Assembly (NCBI GenBank): GCA_019112865.1
Contig: DXIN01000005.1
Span: forward strand, 1 to 54,308
Reading direction: 5' to 3'
Source: Candidatus Helicobacter avicola
GTDB lineage: Bacteria; Campylobacterota; Campylobacteria; Campylobacterales; Helicobacteraceae
Length of the DNA stretch: 54,308 nt
Positions 37,246 through 48,519 of the stretch are shown piece by piece. Positions within the stretch are counted from its first letter, which is position 1. Each line of letters begins with the position of its first letter. The position numbers and the translations under genes are program-made. The notes beneath the pieces are model-generated. The model was not told the origin of the DNA. It worked only from the letters and a program-made list of their open reading frames with translations, and ran no database searches.

Positions 37246-38770
37246 ATCAATCCAAAACAAACTCCAAAGATCTACCATACAGGGGAAAACACATATTTTG
37301 CTCTATCTTATCGTTATTATTTTTTTACTCTGTTGGGCTACGGGATTTTTGGCACTTGCTGGACTAAAGGCAGATTATGATAGCAACTACCCCACGCAAA
37401 AAATCAGTATGCTACATATTAGTGAGATTCAAAACTTGTTTGGAGACCTAGACACACAAGATACCAAGATAAAAATCCTTTGGCAAGCCTATAAAAACGA
37501 CTTAGAACAAAAGGAAAATCGCTACAAACTACTCCATAAAATTCGTCAATGGTATCAAAGCACCTTTTTAGGTGAGCAAAAAAAGCAGGTTACAAGGCTG
37601 TTGGAAACGCAAAGGTGGCTTATTAGAGAGATTGATACCGCACTAGAGGGGCATAGCAAGGCTCATAATGAGCTTTTTACCCAACTTGTGCAGACAAATA
37701 TCAAGCTCGCCACGATTAACAAAGAAGTGAGCGATTCGCTCTATGGCTTTAGCCTCAAGATTCTGGGATTTTTTTTGTTTATGTTGGCATGTATGTTTTT
37801 AATCCTCTCTAAAGCCATTACAGATTCTATCAATAGTGCCTATAATTCGCTAGAAAATCTCGTAACGCAAAAAACCATACAGCTCCAAACACTCAATGAC
37901 AACCTCCAAAAATCCATAGAACACGAAGTCAAACAAAACCAGCAAAAAGATTTATTTCTCTATCAGCAGGCGCGTTTGGCGTCTATGGGGGAGATGATTC
38001 ATAATATTGCTCACCAATGGCGACAACCTCTAAACTCCCTCACACTACTCATACAGAGCTTCAAGACCAAATACGACCAAGGCAAATTTGATAAGGAGTT
38101 TCTTTACACACAAACAGAATATGGCTTAAAGATTGCAAAAAATATGTCCGAGACAATTGAGGGTTTTAGCACATTTTTTCGTCCAGATAGAGAAAAGACA
38201 TACTTTAGTATCAAAAAAGCTTTGTCAGATTCACTAGAACTGCTCTCTAGCGTGCTTTATGATGAATCTATCCAAGTGAGTATCAAGGCGCAAGAGGATT
38301 TGGAAATTTTAGGATACGAAAATGCTTTTACACAAGTGGTATTTGTTTTGCTTAATAATGCTATTGATGCGTTTAAAGAATCTAAGCACGATAAAAATAC
38401 GCGTTTTGTTGAAATCAGCATCAATCCCAAAGACGAAAATCTCACTATTAGTGTCAAAGACAACGCCGGAGGTATAAAGCTTGATGATATACAAAAAATC
38501 TTTGAGCCTTATTTCACCACCAAGCACAAATCTGTGGGCACGGGTATAGGGCTGTATATGGCAAGACAAATTATCGAAAAACAATTTTTTGGGAGCATTG
38601 AGGTGCAAAATATTATTTTTAAACAAGACAAAAATACCGATACTAACTCTAGTGATGTTGAATCCACAGGCACTGCCTTTAGTATTATCATTCCCTATGG
38701 TGCGAAGATTCTAAAAGCCACTGATACGACATCTCGTGTTATTGCACGCAATCTCACAAAGGAGGAATAA
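37238..38770 (+). CDS. Sensor histidine kinase
   Basis: The start at 37238 (MFKSIQNKLQRST) follows AAAGGA and overlaps the uvrC stop. The 510-residue protein has two membrane helices flanking a periplasmic domain of about 130 residues, a coiled linker, the phospho-acceptor His259 in NIAHQWRQPLNSL (a form common in epsilonproteobacteria), and an ATPase domain with NNAIDAFKES (N box), DNAGGI (G1) and GTGIGLYMAR (G2). The signal is unknown. A response regulator gene follows directly. Confidence 0.9.
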   Translation: MFKSIQNKLQRSTIQGKTHILLYLIVIIFLLCWATGFLALAGLKADYDSNYPTQKISMLHISEIQNLFGDLDTQDTKIKILWQAYKNDLEQKENRYKLLHKIRQWYQSTFLGEQKKQVTRLLETQRWLIREIDTALEGHSKAHNELFTQLVQTNIKLATINKEVSDSLYGFSLKILGFFLFMLACMFLILSKAITDSINSAYNSLENLVTQKTIQLQTLNDNLQKSIEHEVKQNQQKDLFLYQQARLASMGEMIHNIAHQWRQPLNSLTLLIQSFKTKYDQGKFDKEFLYTQTEYGLKIAKNMSETIEGFSTFFRPDREKTYFSIKKALSDSLELLSSVLYDESIQVSIKAQEDLEILGYENAFTQVVFVLLNNAIDAFKESKHDKNTRFVEISINPKDENLTISVKDNAGGIKLDDIQKIFEPYFTTKHKSVGTGIGLYMARQIIEKQFFGSIEVQNIIFKQDKNTDTNSSDVESTGTAFSIIIPYGAKILKATDTTSRVIARNLTKEE

Positions 38771-39436
38771 ATGAATCGCATCAATCGTAGCTTAAGAGAT
38801 CTCACGATTCTCTATGCAGAAGACGACCCAGACACGCTTAATCTTACCGCAATGGTGCTAGAGGATTATGTTGGGCGACTTATTTTGGCAAAGAATGGAC
38901 AAGAAGCATGGCATTTATTTAATCAGCACAAAATTGATGTAGTGCTTACTGATATTTTGATGCCCAAACTTAGCGGGCTTGATCTCGTGGGGCTTATCCG
39001 CCACTCCACCCAGCCTAATGTCCCTATTGTCATCACTTCTGCACATACCGAGGTTAAATATCTCCTTGAGGCTATCAATCTCAAAGTGGATAATTACATT
39101 TTAAAGCCCATTGAGATAGATTCTCTCTTGAAGGTTTTGCAAAGAGCGATACTGCCTTTTGTCCAAGCCAAAGAAATAGAAGCACAAAACCTCCTTATCA
39201 AAGCTGTTTCTACATTTGTGGGTGGTAAAAAAATCGAAATCATCAAATTTCTTATCGAACATTGCGATGAGGATAGAGTTTTCCATGGATCGTATGAGGA
39301 TATTTTGCTCCACCTTAATGTCAGCAAACCAACGATTGTCAAAACCTTTAAACAACTGATGAACGCGGGGATTCTCATCAAAGTGAGAAACAAAGTCTAT
39401 CGCTTCCATCAGGATTTTTTATTGGAAAATATGTAG
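38771..39436 (+). CDS. Response regulator with winged-helix output
   Basis: This 221-residue protein has a receiver domain with Asp61 in VVLTDILMPKLSG, acidic pocket EDDPD and the lysine in YILKPIE. The C-terminal 70 residues look like a winged helix (LHLNVSKPTIVKTFKQLMNA) but not the OmpR type. It starts at the base after the kinase stop, so they are partners. The target genes are not evident. Confidence 0.88.
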   Translation: MNRINRSLRDLTILYAEDDPDTLNLTAMVLEDYVGRLILAKNGQEAWHLFNQHKIDVVLTDILMPKLSGLDLVGLIRHSTQPNVPIVITSAHTEVKYLLEAINLKVDNYILKPIEIDSLLKVLQRAILPFVQAKEIEAQNLLIKAVSTFVGGKKIEIIKFLIEHCDEDRVFHGSYEDILLHLNVSKPTIVKTFKQLMNAGILIKVRNKVYRFHQDFLLENM

Positions 39437-39488
39437 CCTTAGAGGCTATTTGAGTGGCGATATTAACCAACCTTAAGGAATAAATCGT

Positions 39489-39494
39489 TACAAT
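39489..39494 (+). promoter_or_regulatory. -10 box upstream of rho
   Basis: TACAAT lies 47 bp before the rho ATG in the short gap after the response regulator gene. Leader length fits a separate rho transcript. Confidence 0.45.
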
Positions 39495-39541
39495 CGCCCT
39501 CTTAACACTCTATACTTCAATCCACTGCATTAAGGACTTAA

Positions 39542-40837
39542 ATGGCTAATGAAAAAACCAGAACACACACGCCCGTAGAAGGCTATAAGATAGAAGATCT
39601 CAAGGCAAAGTCTCTCGCAAAACTCATAGAAATCGCTAAGAAGCTCGGTGTCGAAAATCCCCAAGAATACCTCCGCCAAGATCTTATCTTTGAGATTCTC
39701 AAAACCCAAGTAACACAAGGTGGTTATATACTTTTTACCGGGATTTTAGAAATCACACCAGATGGACATGGGTTTTTGCGCGCATCAGGTGTGAGTTTTA
39801 GCAATAGTCAAAATGATACTTATGTCTCCCAGAGCCAAATCCGCCGTTTTGCATTGAGAAATGGCGATATTGTGATGGGGCAAGTGCGTCCGCCAAAAGA
39901 CCAAGAGCGATACTATGCCCTGCTCAAAATTGAAGCGGTGAATTTCATTTCACTTGATGAGATCAAAAATCGCCCACTTTTTGACAACCTCACACCGCTA
40001 TTTCCTATTGAGCAGCTCAAGCTCGAATACCAATCTGATATGGTAACAGGTAGAATGCTCGATCTCTTTACACCCATAGGTAAGGGACAACGCGCGCTTA
40101 TAGTCGCTCCGCCACGCACTGGTAAAACAGAATTGATGAAAGAACTCGCCCATGGTATTGCCAAAAACCACCCTGAAGTCGAGCTTATGGTGCTTTTAGT
40201 CGATGAGCGTCCAGAGGAAGTTACCGATATGGAACGCAGTGTAAAAGGGCAAGTGTTTAGCTCGACTTTTGACTTGCCTGCGACTAATCATATCCGTGTC
40301 GCCGAACTCGTGATTGAAGGAGCAAAGCGCAAGGTTGAAATGGGTAAAGATGTCGTAATACTGCTAGATTCTATCACGCGTTTAGCACGCGCTTATAATG
40401 CCGCTACACCTTCTAGTGGCAAGGTGCTAAGCGGTGGTGTCGATGCGAATGCCCTCCATAAGCCAAAGAGGTTTTTTGGAGCGGCGCGTAATATCGAGCA
40501 GGGTGGAAGCCTCACGATTATCGCTACTGCACTGATTGACACAGGTTCGCGAATGGACGAAGTGATTTTTGAGGAATTTAAAGGCACGGGCAATAGTGAG
40601 ATAGTCCTTGCACGCAATATTGCTGATCGCCGAATCTACCCAGCACTTGATATTATCAAATCTGGCACACGCAAAGATGAGCTTCTCCTTGGCAAAGACA
40701 AACTAACCAAAGTGTGGATGCTACGCAATGTAATGCACACAATGGACGATGTGGAGGCACTAAGCTTTATCTATACCAAAATGAAGCAGACACAAGATAA
40801 CGAAGAGTTTTTAAACGCTATGAATCCTCAAGAATAA
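39542..40837 (+). CDS. rho: Transcription termination factor Rho
   Basis: This is a 431-residue hexameric RNA helicase that ends transcription. The N-terminal Rho-N helical part, the RNA-binding cold-shock-like domain ([15 protein letters not shown]), the Walker A loop [10 protein letters not shown], Walker [11 protein letters not shown] and the Q/R-loop [20 protein letters not shown] are all in place. Length is typical. murI follows within 11 bp. Confidence 0.95.
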   Translation: MANEKTRTHTPVEGYKIEDLKAKSLAKLIEIAKKLGVENPQEYLRQDLIFEILKTQVTQGGYILFTGILEITPDGHGFLRASGVSFSNSQNDTYVSQSQIRRFALRNGDIVMGQVRPPKDQERYYALLKIEAVNFISLDEIKNRPLFDNLTPLFPIEQLKLEYQSDMVTGRMLDLFTPIGKGQRALIVAPPRTGKTELMKELAHGIAKNHPEVELMVLLVDERPEEVTDMERSVKGQVFSSTFDLPATNHIRVAELVIEGAKRKVEMGKDVVILLDSITRLARAYNAATPSSGKVLSGGVDANALHKPKRFFGAARNIEQGGSLTIIATALIDTGSRMDEVIFEEFKGTGNSEIVLARNIADRRIYPALDIIKSGTRKDELLLGKDKLTKVWMLRNVMHTMDDVEALSFIYTKMKQTQDNEEFLNAMNPQE

Positions 40838-40847
40838 TGTGATAGCA

Positions 40848-41603
40848 ATGAAAGTTGGCGTGTTTGATAGCGGTGTGGGAGGGCTTAGCGTCCTAAAAAG
40901 CCTTTTGGAAGCAAGATTATTTGAATCTATCGTGTATTATGGCGACACTGCACGCGTGCCTTATGGGACCAAAGACAAACAGACGATTATCCGATTTTCC
41001 CTCCAAGCATTAGAATTTTTTACTTCTCATCGCGTGGATATGCTTGTCGTGGCGTGTAATACCGCAAGTGCATATGCGCTAGATTCTCTAAGTCATGAGG
41101 CACCATTTCCTGTGATAGGTGTCATCACGCCCGGTGTGCTTGCTACACAAAACAAACTTTCTTCCAAAGACGCTTCAATCCTTGTAATCGCTACAAAAGC
41201 CACAATTGCTTCAAATCTCTATGCTGCCAAACTCCAAGAGAATGGTTTTTATAATGTCAAAAGCCTCGCAACCGGGCTTTTTGTGCCATTTGTCGAGGAG
41301 GGAATCTATGATGGCAAACCTATGCAAGCCCTGCTAGAGTATTATTTCAAAGGTTTTGAATCCCCAAATGCTCTGATTTTGGGCTGCACACATTTCCCTC
41401 TTATCGCTCCTGCTCTAAGTGCGTATTTTGGCAAAGATACGATATTAATCCATAGTGGCGAAGCAATCGTGGAGTATATCCAAAACACCTATCATCTCTC
41501 TACACACCATATTTTGCACTCTTTAGAGTTTTTTGCAAGTGATGATGTCGATGCTCTAAAACACACCGCAAAACTCTGGCTTGGTAATCTCTATATGCCC
41601 TAG
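40848..41603 (+). CDS. murI: Glutamate racemase
   Basis: It makes D-glutamate for peptidoglycan. The start at 40848 (MKVGVFDSGVGGLSVLK) is the family start; a GTG three codons earlier is possible. Two catalytic cysteines are visible in VACNTASAYAL and LGCTHFPLI. It has 251 residues, the normal size. Confidence 0.93.
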   Translation: MKVGVFDSGVGGLSVLKSLLEARLFESIVYYGDTARVPYGTKDKQTIIRFSLQALEFFTSHRVDMLVVACNTASAYALDSLSHEAPFPVIGVITPGVLATQNKLSSKDASILVIATKATIASNLYAAKLQENGFYNVKSLATGLFVPFVEEGIYDGKPMQALLEYYFKGFESPNALILGCTHFPLIAPALSAYFGKDTILIHSGEAIVEYIQNTYHLSTHHILHSLEFFASDDVDALKHTAKLWLGNLYMP

Positions 41604-41612
41604 AGTGTGTAA

Positions 41613-42092
41613 ATGAAACTATCTTTTATCGTTCTTTGTCTCTTTATATTTTTATTTTGCGCGTGTTCGTCAAGTCCCAAGCCAAGCACTCTCTCAAATA
41701 AAGAATGGAATGTCAATCGCTTGAGTATTGATACCAAAGTGCTTTTTGCTCCACAAAATGCCACGATGATCTTTGATATAGACCAAAACCGAATCTATGG
41801 AAATGCTGGGTGCAACAACTATACAGCAAATATCGATACAGACCACAACAAAATCATCATCAAAAGACGCACTTTCACGCGCAAGTTTTGTGAATCCCAA
41901 GAGGTAATGGAGTATGAATTTGAGTTTTTGCGCAATCTTGAGGGGGAATATGAGATTATCACGCTCAAAGAATACAAGGATCGCCTAAGCACCTATGGGC
42001 AAATCACTAATCCCGACCTCTATGATAGCAATGTCCCGCAAGGTATGCTAATCCTTGCTAATAGATTTAAAGCCTATTTTCTCACACAATGA
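41613..42092 (+). CDS. META/HslJ domain lipoprotein
   Basis: This 159-residue lipoprotein has a signal ending FLFCAC-SSS. The mature part is one META domain, with WNVNRL near the start, the core GNAGCNNYTANI and FCESQEVMEYEFEFLRNL. HslJ-type proteins sit in the envelope and are linked to stress or antibiotic tolerance in other bacteria. It sits 9 bp after murI and 9 bp before the yigZ-like gene. Confidence 0.82.
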   Translation: MKLSFIVLCLFIFLFCACSSSPKPSTLSNKEWNVNRLSIDTKVLFAPQNATMIFDIDQNRIYGNAGCNNYTANIDTDHNKIIIKRRTFTRKFCESQEVMEYEFEFLRNLEGEYEIITLKEYKDRLSTYGQITNPDLYDSNVPQGMLILANRFKAYFLTQ

Positions 42093-42101
42093 GAAGGTGC
42101 G

Positions 42102-42818
42102 ATGAATACACAAGAGCAGTTTTTCACACTATTATCTAGGCAGTGTATAGAGGGCAATTTTGAATCTAAGGGCTCTAAGTTTATTGCCTACCTATTTGCG
42201 CTTGAGCTTAGTAAGCAGTGTCCCACATCAAAGATAGCGTTGCACGAGTATATAGAATCTCTTAGGGAAAAGCACCCAAAGGCGGTGCATTTTGTGAGTG
42301 CGATGAGAGTGATGGGATTATCATTGAGTGATAAAGGAAACTTGGCTCTTACGCAGGAAAATAGCGGAGTGAGCGGAGATTTACTCTCTGCGAACGATAA
42401 GCAAGTTTGCACAACGCAAACTCAAATAATAGAATCCTCCAGTGATGATGGCGAGCCAAAAGGCAGTTCAGGTATGCCCTGCCTCAATGTCTTAAGGGGT
42501 GAGAAACTCATCAATGTGGCTTGCGTGGTCGTGCGGTATTTTGGAGGCACATTACTTGGTGTGGGGGGATTGGTCAGAGCCTACACTGCCGCCACACACG
42601 ATGCAATACGCAATGCCAAGGCGGCAAATACTCTCATTCCTTTCGTCCAAAAACACTCCCTTGCTCTTTTTATTCCTTATGCGCAGTTTTCAAAGGTAGA
42701 GTATCTCGCTAAAAGCCTTGATATTGCAGTTTTTAAACAAAATTTTACAGAATCTGGTGTAGAAATTTTATGCCATGGGACACAAAAAGCACTGGATACA
42801 TTCAAAAATAAGTTATAA
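42102..42818 (+). CDS. YigZ/IMPACT-family protein with an inserted palindromic element
   Basis: This 238-residue member of the YigZ/IMPACT family is identified by FESKGSKFIAY, KHPKAVHFVSAMR, SSDDGEPKGSSGMPCLNVL and VVRYFGGTLLGVGGLVRAY. Family members are linked to translation control and ribosome interaction. Residues 86-113 are extra compared with the normal domain. They are encoded by copy C of the repeated element, in the same frame as in the membrane protein gene, and sit just before the DDGEP motif, in a loop where length varies. Confidence 0.88.
   Translation: MNTQEQFFTLLSRQCIEGNFESKGSKFIAYLFALELSKQCPTSKIALHEYIESLREKHPKAVHFVSAMRVMGLSLSDKGNLALTQENSGVSGDLLSANDKQVCTTQTQIIESSSDDGEPKGSSGMPCLNVLRGEKLINVACVVVRYFGGTLLGVGGLVRAYTAATHDAIRNAKAANTLIPFVQKHSLALFIPYAQFSKVEYLAKSLDIAVFKQNFTESGVEILCHGTQKALDTFKNKL
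42342..42437 (+). repeat. Palindromic element copy C, inside yigZ-like gene
   Basis: Related to copies A and B but diverged, so its ends are approximate. First hairpin GCGGAGA/TCTCTGC with loop TTTAC (42373-42391, one G-T pair). Second hairpin AGTTTGC/GCAAACT with loop ACAAC (42404-42422), seven perfect pairs. The right end reads AATAATAGAATC as in copy B. Confidence 0.75.
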
Positions 42819-42819
42819 T
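42814..42819 (+). promoter_or_regulatory. -10 box of hemJ
   Basis: TATAAT overlaps the stop codon of the preceding gene, 23 bp before the hemJ ATG, and AAAGGAG follows as the ribosome site. Confidence 0.6.
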
Positions 42820-42842
42820 ACGCTTTTTTAAAGGAGCTAGAT

Positions 42843-43289
42843 ATGGATTTTTTTGCCACACATTATTTGGGATTTAAAGCCCTGCATCTTGTTGCGCTCA
42901 TCTCGTGGATGGCGATGTTTTTTTATCTCCCTAGACTTTTTGTCTATCATGCCGAGAATAGGGACAACAAGGACTTCATCACGATTGTCAAACTCCAAGA
43001 GCGGCGATTGTATGTCTATATCGGCACGCCGGCGTTTGTGCTCACAATCCTTAGCGGTGTAGCACTCATACTTGCAAATACAGGGATTTTTCACGATGGT
43101 GGGTGGTTTCACGCTAAGCTTTTGTTTGTGGTATTGCTAGTTTTGTATCATTTTTTGTGTGGGCATTTCATCAAAACTCTGGGTGAGGGAAGCTGCCAAA
43201 GAAGTGGTAAATTTTTTAGAATCTTTAATGAGTTTCCTACTCTTTGTCTTATTGCAATCGTGGTTTTTGTAGTGCTTAAGCCATTTTAG
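42843..43289 (+). CDS. hemJ: Protoporphyrinogen IX oxidase HemJ
   Basis: This 148-residue integral membrane protein oxidises protoporphyrinogen IX in heme synthesis. Four helices; conserved marks include the early His in LKALHLVALISWMAMFFYLPR, the arginine-rich loop QERRLYVYI and the WFHAKLLFVVLLVLYHF helix. Its own promoter is visible; argH starts within 10 bp. Confidence 0.88.
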   Translation: MDFFATHYLGFKALHLVALISWMAMFFYLPRLFVYHAENRDNKDFITIVKLQERRLYVYIGTPAFVLTILSGVALILANTGIFHDGGWFHAKLLFVVLLVLYHFLCGHFIKTLGEGSCQRSGKFFRIFNEFPTLCLIAIVVFVVLKPF

Positions 43290-43298
43290 GAGTGAATG

Positions 43299-44696
43299 AT
43301 GGCAAAGTTATGGAGCGGGCGATTTGAGAGCGAATCTAGCAAGCTTTTGGAGGATTTTAACGCTTCTATTGGCTTTGATTGGCAGATGTGGCGTGAGGAT
43401 ATACAGGGCTCTAAAGCCCATGCCAAGATGCTTGCAAGGATTGGGATTTTGAGCCAAAGCGAGTTAGATTCTATCCTAGGTGGTTTAGAGCAAATCGCCA
43501 CGATGATAGAATCTGGTGCCTTTGAGTTTAACAATAGCGATGAAGATATCCATATGGCGATAGAATCTAAGCTCACTCAACTCATCGGCGAGAGTGGCAA
43601 GAAACTCCATACCGCGCGCAGTAGAAATGACCAAGTCGCACTTGATTTTCGGCTTTTTAGCCTTAGGGCAAACACATCTCTTAGGCATTCCATTCTTGCG
43701 CTTATGCAGACTTTGCTTCACATTGCGCGTGAGCATACGCACACGATTATGCCCGGTATGACACATCTCCAACACGCCCAACCTGTGAATCTAGGCTTTC
43801 ATATCGTGGCGTGGTGCTGCTCTTTGCAACGTGATGTGCAGAGACTTCAAGATAGCTTCAAACGCAATAACTTCTCTCCGCTAGGCTCTGGCGCGCTTGC
43901 TGGCACACCCTATGGCAACGATAGAGAGTTCGTGGCGCGTGAGTTAGGATTTAGCGCACCCACGCTCAATGCAATGGATTCTGTGAGTGATAGGGATTTT
44001 GCGCTAGATTTGCTCTATGATATTGCGATGCTTATGATGCATATCTCACGTATAAGCGAGGAGCTAGTGCTTTGGAGTAGTGCGGAGTTTGGCTTTATCA
44101 CTCTTTCTGATAGTTATAGCACGGGCAGCTCGATTATGCCACAAAAGAAAAATCCCGATGTCCCCGAGCTTTTGCGTGGGAAAAGTGGGAGGAGCTTTGG
44201 CAATCTTATGGCATTGCTAAGCGTGATGAAATCCCTCCCCCTTGCTTACAACAAAGACACACAAGAGGACAAAGAAGGGGTATTTGATAGTGTGCGCACT
44301 GCTCAAATTTCATTAGAGATTCTGCGAGAATGCCTCGCTACCACGCGCTTTAACACCGAAAATATGCGAAAAATGGCTAGTATTGGGCATTTGAGTGCTA
44401 CGGATTTGGCGGATTTTTTGGTGCGTGAGTGTGGGGTGCCATTTAGGGATTCACACCATATCACGGGCAAAGTCGTGGCGTATGCGGAAAAAAGGGGCGT
44501 GGATATTAGTGCATTGACCCAAGAAGAACTCCAAAGTATAGATTCGCGTATCAAAGAGGGTGCAAGTGCAGTGCTTGATATAGAATCTAGTATGCAAGCG
44601 CGCGACAGCCTAGGCGGGTGTGCTAGCGCACAGACGCTTTTGCAGATTGAAAATCTTGAGATGTTTATCACACAGGCAAAAAGTGCTATGGAGTAA
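43299..44696 (+). CDS. argH: Argininosuccinate lyase
   Basis: This enzyme cleaves argininosuccinate to arginine and fumarate. Of two adjacent ATGs, 43299 has the better spacing to AGGAG. It has 465 residues. Motifs: [49 protein letters not shown] and the family signature [20 protein letters not shown]. ubiE/menG starts 4 bp after the stop. Confidence 0.95.
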   Translation: MAKLWSGRFESESSKLLEDFNASIGFDWQMWREDIQGSKAHAKMLARIGILSQSELDSILGGLEQIATMIESGAFEFNNSDEDIHMAIESKLTQLIGESGKKLHTARSRNDQVALDFRLFSLRANTSLRHSILALMQTLLHIAREHTHTIMPGMTHLQHAQPVNLGFHIVAWCCSLQRDVQRLQDSFKRNNFSPLGSGALAGTPYGNDREFVARELGFSAPTLNAMDSVSDRDFALDLLYDIAMLMMHISRISEELVLWSSAEFGFITLSDSYSTGSSIMPQKKNPDVPELLRGKSGRSFGNLMALLSVMKSLPLAYNKDTQEDKEGVFDSVRTAQISLEILRECLATTRFNTENMRKMASIGHLSATDLADFLVRECGVPFRDSHHITGKVVAYAEKRGVDISALTQEELQSIDSRIKEGASAVLDIESSMQARDSLGGCASAQTLLQIENLEMFITQAKSAME

Positions 44697-44699
44697 GCT

Positions 44700-45425
44700 A
44701 TGCAGGATAAACAAAGCCAGATTATTGATATGTTTGATGCGATTGCGCCCAAATACGATATGGCAAATCGTGCGATGAGCCTAGGGATTGATAGATCGTG
44801 GCGCAAAGAGGCATGTCGTCTCGCCTTCAAGGAGCTCCAAAGCTCTCAAAACATTGTGATAGCCGATATTGCGTGCGGAAGTGGCGATATGATTGCTTCG
44901 TGGATTCGCAATACCCCTAAGGAAGCACATATAGGGCATATCTATGGCTACGATCCCTCCCAAGAAATGCTCAAAGTCGCGCACGAAAAATTACAAAACT
45001 TTAGCACTCCTAAGATTGAATTGCTAAAAGGAGAGGCAAAAGCCCTACCATTTGAAAATACAAGTATCGATATACTCTCTATATCTTTTGGGTTACGCAA
45101 TGTCCTAGAATACGAGCAAGCACTTGATGAGTTTGTGCGTGTGTTAAAGCCCGGAGGGATTATCGTGATTTTAGAGTTTTTCAAGCCACAGAATACTACA
45201 TTATTGCAAAAACTTATGGGTTTTTATACAGCCAAGATTCTACCATTTGTGGGTGGGATCATCTCCTCAAACCTCAAAGCCTATCGTTATTTGCCCCAAT
45301 CTATGCAAAATTTCGTAAGTGTTAGCGAGCTAGAGGATCTTATGCAAAAGCGCGGTATGCACACACTCCACCTCAAAGGTTATAGTGCCAATGTCGCCAC
45401 ACTTTATATGGGGGTAAAATCTTAA
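44700..45425 (+). CDS. ubiE: Demethylmenaquinone methyltransferase
   Basis: This SAM-dependent C-methyltransferase (MenG/UbiE) carries out the last step of menaquinone synthesis. It has 241 residues. Motifs: MFDAIAPKYDMANRAMSLGID, SAM site IADIACGSGDM, LSISFGLRNVLEYEQAL, FVRVLKPGGIIVILEF. Length typical. The next gene starts at the base after its stop. Confidence 0.93.
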   Translation: MQDKQSQIIDMFDAIAPKYDMANRAMSLGIDRSWRKEACRLAFKELQSSQNIVIADIACGSGDMIASWIRNTPKEAHIGHIYGYDPSQEMLKVAHEKLQNFSTPKIELLKGEAKALPFENTSIDILSISFGLRNVLEYEQALDEFVRVLKPGGIIVILEFFKPQNTTLLQKLMGFYTAKILPFVGGIISSNLKAYRYLPQSMQNFVSVSELEDLMQKRGMHTLHLKGYSANVATLYMGVKS

Positions 45426-46217
45426 ATGCGCGTTGATTTACACAACCATACACCTTTGTGTCAGCACGCCACCGGCACACCAGAGCAATATCTACAAAAG
45501 GCTATTGCACTTGGGATTGACATCTATGGTTTTTCTTGCCACGCACCGATGATGTTTGATACCAATTATCGTATGGCACTTAGTCAGCTTCCGGAGTATC
45601 TCGCCATGATTGAGGACTTGCGTGAGCGATATAGCGGGCAAATTGATGTGCGTATAGGCTTAGAGGTGGATTTTATCAAAAGCAGAGAAAATCTCATAGA
45701 ATCTCAAGTGCTAGATTCAAAAGTGGATTACCTCATAGGTTCGGTGCATTTTTTGAATGATTGGGGGTTTGATAACCCTGAATTCATCGGACACTACAAG
45801 CATACCGACATCACGCAATGCTGGAGTGATTATTTAGATTCTATCATAGCAATGGCACAAAGTGGCTATTTCCAGATTATCGGACACTTTGACTTGCTCA
45901 AAATCTTTAACAACCCACCGCCGCCTACCCTACTCCCAAAGCTACGCGAAAGCCTAGAATCTATCAAAGACAATGCTTGTGTGCTAGAGATAAATAGCGC
46001 GGGGTTACGCAAGCCCTGCGCGGAGCAATACCCATCACGCGAGATTGTGCAAATGGCTAGAGAGCTAGAGATACCTATCACATTTTCTTCAGACGCACAT
46101 AGCCTTGAGCAAGTAGGTGCAGGTTATGAGATTTGCAAAGATCTCGCCCTAAGTCTTGGCTACACACACATCTGCGCGTTCAAAGACAAAGAGTTTGAGA
46201 CTTTTGCTCTCACTTAG
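45426..46217 (+). CDS. hisK: PHP-domain phosphatase, probable histidinol-phosphatase
   Basis: This 263-residue metal-dependent phosphoesterase begins [20 protein letters not shown]. Other metal ligands appear in [31 protein letters not shown] and [11 protein letters not shown]. The set matches the HisK/HisJ branch of PHP histidinol phosphatases in histidine synthesis. No other his genes are nearby, so the substrate is inferred from the family. Confidence 0.82.
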   Translation: MRVDLHNHTPLCQHATGTPEQYLQKAIALGIDIYGFSCHAPMMFDTNYRMALSQLPEYLAMIEDLRERYSGQIDVRIGLEVDFIKSRENLIESQVLDSKVDYLIGSVHFLNDWGFDNPEFIGHYKHTDITQCWSDYLDSIIAMAQSGYFQIIGHFDLLKIFNNPPPPTLLPKLRESLESIKDNACVLEINSAGLRKPCAEQYPSREIVQMARELEIPITFSSDAHSLEQVGAGYEICKDLALSLGYTHICAFKDKEFETFALT

Positions 46218-46288
46218 CAAAGTTTTACATAAATCTTGTTAGAATCCTTGGTATAGAATCAATTTGTATCATCTCTAAAAGGGCGAGT

Positions 46289-48511
46289 TTGGCAAACACC
46301 ATACAAAGAGTTTTATCACAAAAAATTATGCCTTTTGCACGCACACTTATGGGCTCAAAAGACCTAAGCATCGTGCTTTTTATCATTGTTATTATGGCAA
46401 TTATCATCGTGCCATTGCCTAGCCATGTGCTGGATTTCTTGCTTAGTATTTCCCTTGCACTTTCGGTGCTTATTATTCTTATGGCACTCTACATCGACAA
46501 GCCTACCGAATTTTCAGCATTTCCTACGATTTTGCTCATCGTTACTCTCTACCGCCTTGCGCTTAATGTCGCCACTACGCGTATGATTCTCGCGGAGGGC
46601 TACAATGGCGCGGACAATGTGAGTAGTATTATCAACGCCTTTGGGCGATTTGTGGCAGAGGGAAACTATGTCATTGGAATTATTGTTTTTAGTATCCTTG
46701 TGATTGTTAATCTCATCGTGATTACCAATGGTGCGACACGCGTAACGGAAGTGCGAGCGAGATTTACGCTTGATGCGATGCCCGGTAAGCAAATGGCGAT
46801 TGATGCAGATTTAAATGCCGGATTGATTAATCAAGAAGAAGCACGCGCAAGACGTGAATCTCTCCAACAAGAAGCAGATTTTTATGGCACAATGGACGGA
46901 GCAAGTAAGTTTGTCAAAGGTGATGCGATTGCTGCTATCATCATCACACTTGTTAATATTATCGGTGGCTTTCTTATTGGTGTATTTGAATACAACCTTA
47001 GCATTGCTCAAAGCGCGCAGACTTTTACGATACTCACTATTGGCGATGGTTTGGTAGGGCAGATTCCCGCACTTATTATCGCCACAGCCACAGGTATCAT
47101 CACCACGCGTGCAGCAAAAAGCAGTGAGACAAGTTTTGCAAATGACATTGTTACCCAAATCATTGGCAACTCCAAGATTTTGCTTATCGTGGGCTTTATC
47201 CTCTGTATGTTTGCACTTGTGCCGGGACTGCCGATTTCACTTGGCTTTGTAGGGGTGTTCTTTTTTCTCATTGCGTGGCTTGGTAGTAGGGAAGATTCGA
47301 AAAGTTTTTTTCATATCATAGAATCTTGGCTCAATAAATACCTCAATTTCAAAACTCCAGAATCTACCCAACCCACCGCTACCCCAGAGGATATAGAGCG
47401 ACACAAAAAACAAAAAGAGCAAAAAAGCGAAGAAGAAATCCGCGAACAAGAAGAAGCAATGCTCAATGAAGCCCTCAAGGTGGAGGTGCTAGAGATTCAC
47501 CTCGGATATAGTCTCATCAAGCTTGTTGATGTGCGTCAAAATGGTGATTTGCTAGAGCGCATACGTTCTATGCGTAAAAAAGTCGCGAGTGATTATGGCT
47601 TCTTAATCCCACAAGTGCGTATAAAAGATAACCTAAACCTTGACCCAAATGCTTACAATATCATTTTAAAAAGTGTCGTGATAGGGAGCGGTAATGTGAT
47701 GTCAGACAAAATGCTTGCTATGGATACGGGTATGGTGGTGGATAAAGAAAGCATTGAGGGTATTCCGACTAAGGAGCCGGTGTTTGGTATGGACGCGCTA
47801 TGGATTGATATGTCTCAAAAAGATGAAGCAGCAATCCAAGGCTACACGATTATCGATCCTGCCAATGTCATCACCACACATCTTACCGAGCTTATCAAAG
47901 AATATGCCGAGGAGTTTATCACTATCGATGAAGTCAAAACTCTAATGAATAAGCTTTCTAACAAATATCCTACCATTGTTTCTGAAGCACAAAACATCTC
48001 TCTTAGCACGATTAAAAAAGTGCTCCAAAGCCTACTAAGAGAGGGTATCCCTATCCGTGATATGATCACAATCCTAGAGAGCCTTGTCGATGTGTATCCT
48101 GTGCTACAAAACGACATAGATTCATTAGTAGAGCAAGTGCGCGCACGACTTTCTAGGACGATTACGGATTTGTATAAATCCGATGACAATATTCTCAAAG
48201 CGATGATTCTCTCTGCGCGCTTAGAGCAGTTTCTCTTTGGCAAACTAAAAGACAGAGCTTTGCTACTTAATGCTGATGAGAGCGAAACCCTAAGCACTGC
48301 CATAGCTTCTGAAGCCCAAAAACTTAGTGAGCGCGGTATCGTGCCAGTGGTGCTGCTTGTGGATTATCGACTGCGTAAGGGTATCGCAAACCTTACCGAG
48401 CAGTATCGCCACAAGATTCAAAGTCTTAGCAATGTCGTGGTGTTAAGCAATGCCGAGATTGACACACATATCAAATACGAGCTACTTTCTGAAATTGATG
48501 TAACACTATAA
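46289..48511 (+). CDS. flhA: Flagellar export protein FlhA
   Basis: This is the core export-gate subunit of the flagellar type III system in the inner membrane. It has 740 residues with eight helices in the first half, the FHIPEP-type loop [19 protein letters not shown], then a cytoplasmic domain that binds chaperone-substrate pairs. The start is TTG 46289 (MANTIQ), with AAAAGGG upstream and agreement with the N-terminus known for H. pylori FlhA; ATG 46328 is a shorter alternative. About 70 bp of leader precede it. Confidence 0.93.
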   Translation: MANTIQRVLSQKIMPFARTLMGSKDLSIVLFIIVIMAIIIVPLPSHVLDFLLSISLALSVLIILMALYIDKPTEFSAFPTILLIVTLYRLALNVATTRMILAEGYNGADNVSSIINAFGRFVAEGNYVIGIIVFSILVIVNLIVITNGATRVTEVRARFTLDAMPGKQMAIDADLNAGLINQEEARARRESLQQEADFYGTMDGASKFVKGDAIAAIIITLVNIIGGFLIGVFEYNLSIAQSAQTFTILTIGDGLVGQIPALIIATATGIITTRAAKSSETSFANDIVTQIIGNSKILLIVGFILCMFALVPGLPISLGFVGVFFFLIAWLGSREDSKSFFHIIESWLNKYLNFKTPESTQPTATPEDIERHKKQKEQKSEEEIREQEEAMLNEALKVEVLEIHLGYSLIKLVDVRQNGDLLERIRSMRKKVASDYGFLIPQVRIKDNLNLDPNAYNIILKSVVIGSGNVMSDKMLAMDTGMVVDKESIEGIPTKEPVFGMDALWIDMSQKDEAAIQGYTIIDPANVITTHLTELIKEYAEEFITIDEVKTLMNKLSNKYPTIVSEAQNISLSTIKKVLQSLLREGIPIRDMITILESLVDVYPVLQNDIDSLVEQVRARLSRTITDLYKSDDNILKAMILSARLEQFLFGKLKDRALLLNADESETLSTAIASEAQKLSERGIVPVVLLVDYRLRKGIANLTEQYRHKIQSLSNVVVLSNAEIDTHIKYELLSEIDVTL

Positions 48512-48519
48512 GGAGTTTT